Positions 36,514 to 45,935 of a DNA stretch of 64,000 nt are shown in pieces. The stretch spans positions 1,426,001 to 1,490,000 of the forward strand of contig NZ_CP014275.1 in assembly GCF_001578105.1 (NCBI RefSeq), written 5' to 3'. A program made the position numbers and the translations under genes. The DNA comes from Martelella sp. AD-3 (lineage in GTDB: Bacteria > Pseudomonadota > Alphaproteobacteria > Rhizobiales > Rhizobiaceae). How positions within the stretch are numbered: position 1 is the stretch's first letter; the number at the start of each line of letters is the position of its first letter. The notes beneath the pieces were generated by a model. That model was not told the DNA's origin and did not search any database. It saw only the letters and a list, made by a program, of their open reading frames with translations.

Positions 36514-36696
36514 CTTATTGACAAACGCGCGGCGTCACGCGACCGTATCGGCGAGGCGCCGGAGAAACGGCGCCCCGGCGCCGCCGCAGGCGCCTGCATA
36601 AAGCGAACAATGGCCGCCGCCCCTGGCAGGCGGCTTTCGGGAACAAACAAGCCCCGGACGCGGCGGGACGCCGCACATGGGGAAGTGGAGATTTCA

Positions 36697-37947
36697 ATGC
36701 GCAAGGCACTTCTGCTCGCCGGCCTGATGTCCGGCATCAGCATGGTCTCGGTCAATCCGGCAAATGCCGTCGAGATCGAATACTGGCAGTATATCTACGA
36801 GACCCGCGTCAACGCGATGGACCAGCTGATCGAGAATTTCGAGGCGGCCAATCCGGATATCACCGTCAAGCAGGTGACCTTTCCCTATGCGGACTACCAG
36901 ACCCGCATTGTCGCCGCCAACATGGCCGGCAAGGGCCCGGACGTGATGCAACTCTTCTATGGCTGGCTGGACAAGTTCGTCGCCGGCGGTCTCCTGCAGC
37001 CGCTGCCGCAGGATGCGTTTCCGCATGATGAGATCGAGAGCGCGTTCTTCACGATCGTAACCGCGATGAAGCGCGACGGCGAATATTACGGCCTGCCGAC
37101 GGCGGTGCGCTCGCTGGCGCTGTTCTACAACAAGAAGCTTTTCGAGGAGAACGGCCTCGATCCGGAAAACCCGCCGCAGACGCTGGATGAGCTGGTTGCC
37201 GCCGGCAAGGCGATCGCCAAGTTCGACGATGCCGGCAATATGGTGACCGAGGGCATGACGCTCGACATGGCCGGCCAGGACCACCAGTGGTGGCGCGAAG
37301 TGCTGGTGCGCCAGTTCGGCGGCGTGCCCTATGAGGACGACTATCGCAAGGTGACCTATGACAGCCCGGAAGGCACCGAGGCGCTTGAATTCTACACCGG
37401 CCTTCAGATGGACGAGAAAATCGGCCAGTCCGGCTTCATGGATGAAGGCCAGGCCGCTTTCCGCGCCGGCAAGGCAGGCATGACCATCGACGGCACCTTC
37501 CGTCTCGGCTCGTTCAGCCAGATCGAGGATTTCGACTGGGCCGTGACCGAGCTGCCGGCCAATGCCGACGGCATGCGCTCCAACTATTCGAGCTATTTCG
37601 CAAACGGCATCGGCGCCAAGGTGAAGGGCGAGGAGCTTGAGGCCGCGGAAAAATTCCTGACCTATCTGACCTCGCCGGAAGCCATGGGCATCTGGCTCGA
37701 TGTGGTCGGCGAACTGCCGGCGCGGCGCGCCGTGGCGCTGACGGACGAGAACACGTCGAACCCGATCTACGGGCCCTTCCTCAAGGGCCTCGACTATGCC
37801 CACACCACGCTGTTCGTGGACGAGGCCGCCCAGCGCCAGGTTGCCATCGACATGGTCAACCGGGTGATCCTGAACGGCCAGTCTCCTGCTGACAGCATCA
37901 AGGAGGCGGCCGAGGAAGAACAGGCCATCATCGACGACGCGATGTAA
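36697..37947 (+). CDS. Sugar ABC transporter substrate-binding protein (CUT1, family 1)
   Basis: A 416-residue periplasmic binding protein. The signal peptide ends near residue 24 (PANA before VEIEYW). The mature protein has family-1 features: LIENFEAANPDITVKQVTFP, GKGPDVMQLFYGWLDKFVAGG, FYNKKLFEENGLDPENPPQT and KAGMTIDGTF. The RBS is GTGGAG. The ORF remains open to 35650, antisense to the ROK gene, so only the part from 36697 is real. It is the first gene of the rightward operon. The sugar is unknown. Confidence 0.9.
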   Translation: MRKALLLAGLMSGISMVSVNPANAVEIEYWQYIYETRVNAMDQLIENFEAANPDITVKQVTFPYADYQTRIVAANMAGKGPDVMQLFYGWLDKFVAGGLLQPLPQDAFPHDEIESAFFTIVTAMKRDGEYYGLPTAVRSLALFYNKKLFEENGLDPENPPQTLDELVAAGKAIAKFDDAGNMVTEGMTLDMAGQDHQWWREVLVRQFGGVPYEDDYRKVTYDSPEGTEALEFYTGLQMDEKIGQSGFMDEGQAAFRAGKAGMTIDGTFRLGSFSQIEDFDWAVTELPANADGMRSNYSSYFANGIGAKVKGEELEAAEKFLTYLTSPEAMGIWLDVVGELPARRAVALTDENTSNPIYGPFLKGLDYAHTTLFVDEAAQRQVAIDMVNRVILNGQSPADSIKEAAEEEQAIIDDAM

Positions 37948-37961
37948 GCCGGGTCGGGCCG

Positions 37962-38912
37962 ATGTCTTCACAGGCTGAAAACACCAAGGGGGCGGCCGCC
38001 GGCCGCCCCGAGGGCGGCGGTTTTGCCGACCGTTTCTCCATGCACACCAAGCGCCTCGTCTGGGTCTGGACCTTTCTGGCGCTGCCGGTGCTGTTTTACA
38101 GCGTCATCCGTTTCTACCCGACGCTCGACGCCTTCCGGCTGTCGCTGACGGACTGGAACCTGATGCGCCCGCCGAAATTCATCGGCTTCGAGAACTACGC
38201 CAAGCTCTTCGCCGATCCGGATTTCTGGCAGGTGTTCAAGAACACCTTCGCCTATCTAATCTTCGGCACGCCGATCTCGCTGGTGCTGTCCTTCACTATC
38301 GCCTTTTTTCTCGATCGCGTGCGCTTTGGCCACGGGTTTATCCGGGCGCTCTATTTCATGCCGTTCCTGACGACGGCGGCGGCCATGGCCTGGGTCTGGC
38401 GCTGGTTCTATCAGCCGGCCCCGATCGGCGTCATCAATGACGTGCTCTCCGCTCTCGGCCTGCCGCAGCAGCCCTTTCTGCGCTCGACAACACAGGCGCT
38501 GCCCTCGATCATGGTGACGGCCATCTGGGCCGGTCTCGGCTTCCAGATCATCATCTTCATGGCGGGGCTCCGCGCCATTCCGACGACCTTTTACGAGGCG
38601 GCGCGGATCGACGGGCTTGGCGAATGGGCGATCCTGCGCAGGATCACGCTGCCGCTTCTGAAGCCCACCACCGTGTTTCTGGTCGTGCTGTCCTCCATCG
38701 GTTTCCTCAGGATCTTCGACCAGGTCTACAACATGACCACGAATGATCCGGGCGGGCCGCTTGGCACCACCAAGCCGCTTGTGCTGATGATCTACCAATC
38801 GGCCTTCTCATCCTACCAGATGGGTTATGCCGCGGCCCAGACCGTCGTTCTCTTCCTCATTCTCCTCGTCATTTCGCTGCTGCAGCTCTGGATCCTGAGG
38901 GACAAGTCATGA
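37962..38912 (+). CDS. Sugar ABC transporter permease (MalF/UgpA type)
   Basis: A 316-residue inner-membrane permease with six predicted helices. The N-terminal cytoplasmic tail (about 35 residues) is Gly-rich. FYPTLDAFRLSLTDWNL and FIGFENYAKLF are family starts, and the EAA loop EAARIDGLGEWAILRRITLP contacts the ATPase. It overlaps the next permease by four bases. Confidence 0.92.
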   Translation: MSSQAENTKGAAAGRPEGGGFADRFSMHTKRLVWVWTFLALPVLFYSVIRFYPTLDAFRLSLTDWNLMRPPKFIGFENYAKLFADPDFWQVFKNTFAYLIFGTPISLVLSFTIAFFLDRVRFGHGFIRALYFMPFLTTAAAMAWVWRWFYQPAPIGVINDVLSALGLPQQPFLRSTTQALPSIMVTAIWAGLGFQIIIFMAGLRAIPTTFYEAARIDGLGEWAILRRITLPLLKPTTVFLVVLSSIGFLRIFDQVYNMTTNDPGGPLGTTKPLVLMIYQSAFSSYQMGYAAAQTVVLFLILLVISLLQLWILRDKS

Positions 38913-39766
38913 GTGAACTTCGCCAACAGGATGCGGTTTCGCGTTACAAACCGAAGGTGCGGCCGGGCAGGGTGCTGATGTGGACGCTGCTTTTCATCGG
39001 CGGCGTCATCATGATCACGCCGCTGCTCTTCATGTTCTCCACCTCGCTCAAACCCGCAAGCCAGGTCTATGACCTGCGGCTGATCCCGCAGGACCCGACG
39101 TTTTCGAACTATGTGAAAGTGTTGACGACCACAGGCTTTGGCCGCTGGTTCTTCAACTCGCTGCTGGTGGCCACGATCGTCACCTGCTCGAACGTGTTCT
39201 TCGACAGTCTCGTCGGCTACACGCTGGCGAAATTCCGCTTTCGCGGCCGCCGCTTCATCTTCCTGGCGATCCTCTCGACGCTGATGATCCCGACGGAAAT
39301 GCTGGTGATCCCCTGGTATCTGATGTCGGCCAATTTCGGCTGGCTCGACAGCTATTGGGGCATCATGTTCCCCGGCATGATGACCGGCTTCGGCACCTTT
39401 CTGATGCGCCAGTTCTTCGAGGGCGTGCCGGACGATTTCATGGAAGCCGCCCGCATCGACGGCATGAACGAGTTCGTCATCTGGTGGAAGATCGCCATGC
39501 CGCTCGTCGCGCCGGCGCTCTCGGCGCTTGCCATCTTCACCTTCCTCGGCAACTGGACCGCCTTCTTCTGGCCGCTGATCGTCACCACCTCGAGCGAGCT
39601 TTATACGCTGCCCGTCGGCCTTTCGAGCTTCGCTGTCGAAGCCGCGATCCAGTGGGAGATGATCATGACCGGGGCAGCGCTTGCGACCATACCCACGCTC
39701 CTCGTCTTCCTCATCTTCCAGCGCTACATCGTGCGCGGGGTGATGCTGGCCGGCGTCAAGGGATAG
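38909..39766 (+). CDS. Sugar ABC transporter permease (MalG/UgpE type)
   Basis: A 285-residue second permease with six helices. Typical blocks are PLLFMFSTSLKPASQVYDL, the PTEMLVIPWYLM segment, and the EAA loop EAARIDGMNEFVIWWKIAMP. The ending YIVRGVMLAGVKG is the usual MalG-type C-terminus. It is translationally coupled to the first permease. The lyase gene begins five bases downstream. Confidence 0.93.
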   Translation: MSELRQQDAVSRYKPKVRPGRVLMWTLLFIGGVIMITPLLFMFSTSLKPASQVYDLRLIPQDPTFSNYVKVLTTTGFGRWFFNSLLVATIVTCSNVFFDSLVGYTLAKFRFRGRRFIFLAILSTLMIPTEMLVIPWYLMSANFGWLDSYWGIMFPGMMTGFGTFLMRQFFEGVPDDFMEAARIDGMNEFVIWWKIAMPLVAPALSALAIFTFLGNWTAFFWPLIVTTSSELYTLPVGLSSFAVEAAIQWEMIMTGAALATIPTLLVFLIFQRYIVRGVMLAGVKG

Positions 39767-39770
39767 ACCC

Positions 39771-41284
39771 ATGAACACCATTGATCCCCAAAAGGACGAT
39801 ACCAGCCGTTTTCCTGATCCCGTTTACAAGGAAACCGTGCTCAAGCCCTTGTTTGACGGCGCAAAAACGCATTTCGTCGAAGGCTTCCGCGCAATCGACC
39901 GCGCCCATCTGGTCATGCTCGCAGAGACCGGTATCCTGACCGCCGGACAGGCGGGAGAGATCGCTGACGCACTCGTCGCCATCGACGCCGAAGTTGACCC
40001 CGCCACGCTGGACTATACCGGCGAGGTCGAGGATTTTTTCTTCCTGATCGAGAAGGAACTGAAGGCCCGGCTCGGTCCGGATCTCGGAGGTCGCCTGCAT
40101 ACCGCGCGCTCGCGCAACGACATTGACCACACGCTCTTCAAGTTCAATCTGCGCCGTTATGTCGATGCCGCTGCCGACCGGGCAATCAAGCTTCTCGCTG
40201 CCATGATCGATGCGGCCGAGCGCGAGAAGGCGACGCTGATCGTCGCCTATACCCACGGCCAGCCGGCGCAGCCGACCACCTTTGGCCATTATCTCGGGGC
40301 CGCGATCGAGGTGCTTTCGCGCGATATCGAGCGGCTGTTCGAAGCCCGCAGAACCGTCGACCTGTCGCCGATGGGTGCTGCCGCGATCACGACCTCCGGC
40401 TTTCCGATCGACCGGCACCTGATGGCGGAACTTCTCGGTTTCTCCGCGCCGCTCCAGAATTCCTACAGCTGCATTGCCGCCGTCGATTACATCACCGCCA
40501 CCTATTCCGCGCTTGAACTCATGTTCCTCCATCTCGGACGGCTGATCCAGGATTTCCAGTTCTGGACGAGCTTCGAGGTCGGCCAGCTCTATGTGCCGAA
40601 CGCACTGGTGCAGATCTCCTCAATCATGCCGCAGAAGCGCAATCCGGTACCGGTCGAACATATGCGCCATCTGGCAAGCCAGACGGTGGGCCGCGCTCAG
40701 ACGGTGCTGACGGTGATGCACAACACGCCGTTCACAGACATGAATGACAGCGAAGGCGAAACGCAGGCGATGGGCTATCAGGCTTTTGACAGCGGCATGC
40801 GCGTGCTGGAGCTGATGACGAGCCTCATCGCGCAGGTGCGCATCAACGGCAAGCGCGTTGCCGCCAATCTCGACCGCTCCTGCATTACCATCACCGAACT
40901 GGCCGACAGCCTGGTACGGCGCGAGGCCTTGTCCTTCCGTCAGGCGCACGAGATCGCCGCCGATGTGGCCCGCGCCGTGGTTGCCACGGACGGGGCGCTT
41001 GGAACGGATGGCTATGGCCCCTTCAGAAACGCCTTCGCCGACCATGCGGGCAGGGAAACGGCGCTGGACGAAGAGGCCTTCCGCGAGATCGTCTCGCCGG
41101 ACTATTTCGTTGCCGTTCGCAAGCGCTATGGCGGGCCGGCGGAAGAGCCGCTCGATGCCGCCATAGCCGGCTACCGCGACAGTCTTTCCGCATTTCAAAA
41201 CCAAGCCGACGCGCTTGCCGCCCGCCTGGAAGCGGCGGCGGACGAACGCGGCAACCGCTTCGAACGATTGAGGGGAAAAGCATA

Positions 41285-41285
<1 letters not shown>
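39771..41285 (+). CDS. Argininosuccinate-lyase-like enzyme of a sugar-transport operon
   Basis: A 504-residue member of the fumarase/aspartase superfamily, which cleaves C-N or C-O bonds to release fumarate. Family motifs are HTARSRND near 110, the TxxQ-type YTHGQPAQPTTFGHYLG near 160-175, and the signature SSIMPQKRNPVPVEH near 283-297 with the catalytic Ser loop. In argininosuccinate lyase the first motif usually reads RSRNDQ and is followed by TD. Here it is RSRNDIDHT, so the substrate pocket differs. No other arginine gene is near. The gene lies between the permease and ATPase genes, with a one-base overlap of the latter. A catabolic lyase for the imported compound is inferred. True ArgH activity remains possible. 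Confidence 0.8.
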
Positions 41286-42330
<1,045 letters not shown>

Positions 42331-42334
<4 letters not shown>

Positions 42335-43251
42335 CAGCCGGACATGACGAAAGACGGGCGGTCCTCAGCGTGGGGCGGATCTATTGCGACCTGATCTTCA
42401 CCGGACTTGACCGTCTGCCGGTGCTCGGGCGCGAGGTTTTCGCCCACGACCTGACAATCGCCGCCGGCGGCGGCGCGTTCATTTCCGCCGCCCATTTCGC
42501 CGGCATCGGACGCCATGCGGCCCTTGTCGGTCGGCTGGGGCATGATCCGCTGTCGCGCGCCATCGAGCGCCAGCTTGAGACTTCAGGAATCGATCTCGGC
42601 TTCCTGGAACGCGCCGACGATGCCGGCCCGCAGGTGACCGTCGCCTCCGTGCTTGACGGCGAGCGCGCCTTTCTGACCAAGCGGGCAGGGCGGGCGGAGC
42701 CTTCAACGCTTGATGATGCGCTTGCCTGGCGGAAGGCCGGCCATCTTCACATTGCCGAATACGCAACGCTTGCCGAAATGCCGGATCTTGTGACGCGCGC
42801 GCGCGCGGCGGGGCTTACGGTCTCGCTCGATCCGAGCTGGGACGATAGTTTGATCGGTGATCCGGGCCTCATCGCCGCCTGTCAGGGGGTGGACGTCTTT
42901 CTGCCCAATCTGGAGGAGGCGCGCATCATTACCGGCGAGAACGAGCCGGCGGCGATGTGCGACCGTCTGGCCAAGCATTTTCCCGTCGTCGCGATCAAGG
43001 CCGGGGCAGAGGGGGCCTATCTTGCGGCATCCGACCTTCGTCTTCACGCGCCCGCCGAAGTCGTCAGCGTGATCGACACGACCGGCGCCGGCGATGCCTT
43101 CAACGCGGGCTTCGTTGACGCCTGGCTTGACGGCGAAGCCCTTCAGCGCTGCCTTGCCGCGGCGATCGGCGCCGGCAGCAGGGCCGTGCAGGTGGCCGGC
43201 GGGGCGGGCGCGGGCGCCGCCGACACCGCTGCCCCCGAAAACGGCACATAA
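42331..43251 (+). CDS. PfkB-family carbohydrate kinase
   Basis: A 306-residue ribokinase-fold kinase. The N-terminal block VLSVGRIYCDLIFTGLDRLP, the di-Gly region AAGGGAFISAAHFAGIGRHA and the C-terminal signature TGAGDAFNAGF with catalytic D255 are present. It probably phosphorylates the sugar delivered by the transporter or released by the deacetylase/lyase. The substrate is not determined. Last gene of the rightward operon, followed by a long terminator. Confidence 0.92.
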
Positions 43252-43267
43252 AGCCGGGCGGCTCAGC

Positions 43268-43315
43268 GCAAAAAAGGCTCGTCGCCGCCGGACCGGCGCC
43301 GCACCGTTTTTTTGC
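43268..43315. terminator. Bidirectional terminator after the sugar operon
   Basis: GCAAAAAAGG (43268-43277) can pair with CCGTTTTTTTGC (43304-43315), with further short GC pairing (CGCCG/CGGCG) in the loop. The seven-T run lies on the plus strand and a six-A run gives the mirror signal. Confidence 0.65.
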
Positions 43316-43373
43316 CGGATTTCTTTTCACAGGCTTGATCGGCGAAACAAAAACGCCTATCAGAGCCCTCACC

Positions 43374-43463
43374 GGAGAGGTGGCCGAGTGGTCGAAGGCG
43401 CTCCCCTGCTAAGGGAGTATACCAGAGATGGTATCGAGGGTTCGAATCCCTTCCTCTCCGCCA
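43374..43463 (+). tRNA. tRNA-Ser (anticodon GCT), adjoining the prophage
   Basis: The acceptor arms GGAGAGG (43374-43380) and CCTCTCC (43453-43459) pair fully, followed by G73 and an encoded CCA (43461-43463). The anticodon stem-loop CCCCTGCTAAGGGAG gives GCT. The long variable arm ATACC/GGTAT is typical of class II serine tRNA. The T-loop GGTTCGAATCC is standard. Phage genes start 88 bases after it, so the tRNA 3' end is a likely integration site. Confidence 0.97.
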
Positions 43464-43509
43464 GATATCCAATTCATGTAATTGATTTCATTTTGTTTAT
43501 TTGGATATC
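43464..43509. repeat. Inverted repeat abutting the tRNA-Ser 3' end
   Basis: GATATCCAA (43464-43472) and TTGGATATC (43501-43509) are perfect 9-base inverted arms around 28 AT-rich bases, starting directly after the tRNA CCA. They could be a terminator stem, recombinase arm sites or part of the attachment region. Confidence 0.6.
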
Positions 43510-43517
43510 GATTTTTC

Positions 43518-43537
43518 GATCCTAATTCTGATCCTAA
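43518..43537 (+). repeat. Tandem GATCCTAA direct repeat
   Basis: GATCCTAA occurs at 43518-43525 and 43530-43537, 12 bases apart, between the inverted repeat and the first phage gene. Spacing near one helical turn suits a DNA-binding protein. Confidence 0.5.
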
Positions 43538-43550
43538 CGGCAGAAACGAC

Positions 43551-43901
43551 TCATCTTGACGGTTGAAGCGTGCTTATGAGCTGCCGGATGCTCGCGTTCA
43601 GTTCCTGCGTCTGGTCTTTGAAGCCCTTCATCTGCTCTTCGATGCGGGCGAGGCGGTCAACGGTATCGTCGCGATACTCTTCCATCCGCGAGACGCGGGA
43701 TTGGAGGGCCTGGGTCTCGGCCTTTGTCGAGCTGTCTTGCTGAAGCTCCCTGATCGAGACCTTGATTTCCCGGATGTCTTCCTGATTGGCCTCGGCATTG
43801 TTTTTCACGGCGTAGTAGCCGCCGACAATCGTGACGATGAAGACGAGCGCCGTCAGGATATTTCCGAGCGAAATGCGCATATCGAGCTTTGGCGTTGTCA
43901 T
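43551..43901 (-). CDS. Small phage membrane/coiled-coil protein (holin-like candidate)
   Basis: A 116-residue protein with one N-terminal helix (about 11-31, SLGNILTALVFIVTIVGGYYA) and a long charged coiled coil (about 40-110, with QSRVSRMEEYRDDTVDRLAR). It is the last gene of the lysis cassette. Its ATG overlaps the Rz1 stop (ATGA). The start MTTPKLDMRIS was chosen over a GTG/ATG three codons upstream for that overlap. Single-helix coiled-coil proteins in this position are often called XhlA-like or holin-associated. No direct motif proves holin activity. Confidence 0.65.
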   Translation of the reverse strand: MTTPKLDMRISLGNILTALVFIVTIVGGYYAVKNNAEANQEDIREIKVSIRELQQDSSTKAETQALQSRVSRMEEYRDDTVDRLARIEEQMKGFKDQTQELNASIRQLISTLQPSR

Positions 43902-44101
43902 TCCCAGCACCCCATTCTCTGGCCGGCGCGGTCATTGCCAATGACGTTGGTTGCGCCCTGAGGGTCCGCCTGAATAAGCGCGGCGGTCCCGCCCGGGGAG
44001 AGATTATTTTTGCGGAAGGGCGCGCAGCTCGTCGCACTCTGGCACCCTGCCAACGTAAGACACGCAAAGATCATAAGGAGACATGGCTTGTAATTTGGCA
44101 T
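43898..44101 (-). CDS. Rz1-like outer-membrane spanin lipoprotein
   Basis: A 67-residue lipoprotein with signal MPNYKPCLLMIFACLTLAGC, lipobox LAGC and lipidated C20. A short Pro/Gly/Asn-rich mature part follows. It starts inside the 3' end of the Rz gene in another frame (overlap 44004-44101), the usual embedded spanin architecture. It joins outer to inner membrane with Rz in the last step of lysis. The longer open frame (to 44161) would hide the signal peptide. Confidence 0.82.
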   Translation of the reverse strand: MPNYKPCLLMIFACLTLAGCQSATSCAPFRKNNLSPGGTAALIQADPQGATNVIGNDRAGQRMGCWE

Positions 44102-44282
44102 CGTCTTTCGTCCTGTCTTGCCAGGCCTCAAGGGCTTTTCGAGCGACGGCCGCACGTTCATCGAGAATGCCCTGGCGATGCGCCTTCGGTATGAAGATCA
44201 GCACGCCCAGGATGATGATGACCGCCGCGCCAACGGCGGCTGCGGCAAGAGCGATGACGATGCTTTCGATCTTGTCGAACAT
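44004..44282 (-). CDS. Rz-like inner-membrane spanin
   Basis: A 92-residue protein with an N-terminal anchor (about 7-31, SIVIALAAAAVGAAVIIILG) and a short charged periplasmic helix (RQGILDERAAVARKALEAWQ). Its ATG overlaps the endolysin TGA (TGATG). An in-frame GTG lies one codon upstream. The 3' third encodes Rz1 in a second frame. Together they form the two-component spanin. Confidence 0.78.
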   Translation of the reverse strand: MFDKIESIVIALAAAAVGAAVIIILGVLIFIPKAHRQGILDERAAVARKALEAWQDRTKDDAKLQAMSPYDLCVSYVGRVPECDELRALPQK

Positions 44283-45163
44283 CACGCGGTCTCCAGCGCA
44301 TCCTCGTTGGCAGCCGCCCGCCGCTTCGCCCAGAGCCGATAGACAAGCGCGCCGAGCATCACGGCGACGCCAAGGGCGGCCAGTGCGGCGGAAACCCTGT
44401 TGATCGCATCGATTGATGCGAACGGCGCGAGCTGGTCCTGCGCCTGTGACAGGGCCGCCGTGACGGCACCGGCCCCGAGCGCGGCGTCGGCGGGCGCGAC
44501 AGGTGGCGCCTTTTTGATATCTGCGGCGTTCGCCTTGGCATTTGCCCCTTCGACGGGCTGAACCGTCATCATCGCACCAGTGGCGCCGTCGATTGCGGAG
44601 CGCCCCTTGAGCTGGATGCTGTTCGCCTCGGCCATCGCAAGTCCATTGGCGCGCATATGCGACACCCGCGCGGACCAGCCGCCCTTAAACGTCGGCCATG
44701 TGGAAAGGCGTTTCAGCATCGCGAGGCGTCGGTTGCAGATATGATTGACCAATGCCCGGTGGTCGGGGCAGCTCATAATCGCGTTTAGGGTCTCCGGCCC
44801 GATTAGTCCGTCAACGCCGATTTGCGAAGATGATGAACGCAGGTCGTTTACGGATCGCTGCAGCCATTTGACGGATTGGGCCGGGCCGGAATTGACGGCG
44901 CCGTCAAAGACGACGAGGTCGATGCCGGGCGGCAGTCGATCGCCGTGAACGAGGTTCCAGTAGCGTTCGCGATAGATCGCCTGCAACTCGTCTTCGGAAA
45001 TCTGACGGACGTTCTGTGTCGCGAGCCCTTTGGACTGGCGATAGGTGTCATAGACGCGCTGGATGACGCCACGCATGGTCGCGCCACCAGGGTCTTTGGG
45101 GTGGTTGGAATAGCCGCCTTCTTCAGCCAGAATCAGGGCCAGACATTCGGTGAACCGCGACAT
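44282..45163 (-). CDS. GH108 (ZliS-type) phage endolysin with C-terminal membrane helix
   Basis: A 293-residue muramidase. The N-terminal GH108/DUF847 domain has the catalytic Glu in ILAEEGGYSNHPKDPGGATM (E14 or E15), then QAIYRERYWN and FDGAVNSGPAQSVKWLQRSV. A PG-binding-3-like region ends near residue 180. An Ala/Pro-rich linker and one helix at about 260-278 (ALAALGVAVMLGALVYRLW) with a basic tail follow, which is unusual for a soluble endolysin. AAGGATATC precedes the ATG. The longer ATG at 45217 lacks such a site. The enzyme cuts the glycan backbone at lysis. Confidence 0.88.
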   Translation of the reverse strand: MSRFTECLALILAEEGGYSNHPKDPGGATMRGVIQRVYDTYRQSKGLATQNVRQISEDELQAIYRERYWNLVHGDRLPPGIDLVVFDGAVNSGPAQSVKWLQRSVNDLRSSSSQIGVDGLIGPETLNAIMSCPDHRALVNHICNRRLAMLKRLSTWPTFKGGWSARVSHMRANGLAMAEANSIQLKGRSAIDGATGAMMTVQPVEGANAKANAADIKKAPPVAPADAALGAGAVTAALSQAQDQLAPFASIDAINRVSAALAALGVAVMLGALVYRLWAKRRAAANEDALETA

Positions 45164-45284
45164 CTCGATATCCTTTTCGCCGAGCGTAAATGCAGCCGGT
45201 CGTGGTTTGGATATCATACACTGGATGATGCCAAAATAGCAACGATGCTGGAAGGAATGGATGGTGGTGGGGACTGCTCTGGCT

Positions 45285-45701
45285 TTAGTCTGTCAAGGGC
45301 GGCGTATGGCTTCCGTCGGCCGCGCGCCAGATAGCAGCGATCATCTTCAGAGTTGGGTCGCTCGCGCAACGGGCTGCATATTCGCCTTCTGATAGATTTG
45401 CCTTTGACGGACCCAGTTCATCCCACAGAAGATGCGCTATGGCAGCAATACCGTTGAGGGTGGTGGGGGTTAGCGATATCAAAGCGTCCCTCGCTTCAAG
45501 TTCTCTGCGCTGGATGGCATCGAGGTTTTTGACGGTCGTCTGTCCGCTTTCCACTTGAATGAGAGCGCGGCACCACTCGGCGCGAACGGCACGCCAGACC
45601 CGGTAATGAAAAAGTGTCGGATCGATCGCCGGTGGCGCATTTGCGTCGGTATCTGGTCCCGCTGTTGAGAGCGTGTTGCCGTTCAACGATGAATTAGCCA
45701 T
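45285..45701 (-). CDS. Phage protein of unknown function (possible cargo gene)
   Basis: A 138-residue protein I do not recognise. Residues 1-25 are Ser/Asn/Pro-rich and probably disordered. The rest is helical (FHYRVWRAVRAEWCRALIQV, AIQRRELEARDALISL, NGIAAIAHLLWDELG). It has no signal peptide or membrane segment. AGGAG lies seven bases before the ATG. It is separated from the giant gene by about 230 bases, including a leftward TTGACA (near 45785), and from the endolysin by about 120. It may therefore have its own promoter. Confidence 0.7.
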   Translation of the reverse strand: MANSSLNGNTLSTAGPDTDANAPPAIDPTLFHYRVWRAVRAEWCRALIQVESGQTTVKNLDAIQRRELEARDALISLTPTTLNGIAAIAHLLWDELGPSKANLSEGEYAARCASDPTLKMIAAIWRAADGSHTPPLTD

Positions 45702-45935
45702 GTACAATCTCCTGGACGGGCCGGGCGGAAGGTTGCTTTTGTTGCTACATTCACCTCGAAAACACCCGGTCCTGTCGCCTATGTTGTCAAAACCGGAGGC
45801 GTTCTGGCCCGAAGAGCAATAACTGACAAACCAAGGTCAGAGCGATTCATCTACCGGAGATTGCAGCTTAACATGTGGTGACGTGCAAGCCGCAAGTGCG
45901 GATGCGGTTACGCTTTGATCTTCTTGATCATATGG

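Noticed and set aside
35650..36696. Upstream extension of the sugar-binding protein frame
   Set aside because: It is antisense to the ROK regulator. A signal peptide and RBS define the start at 36697.
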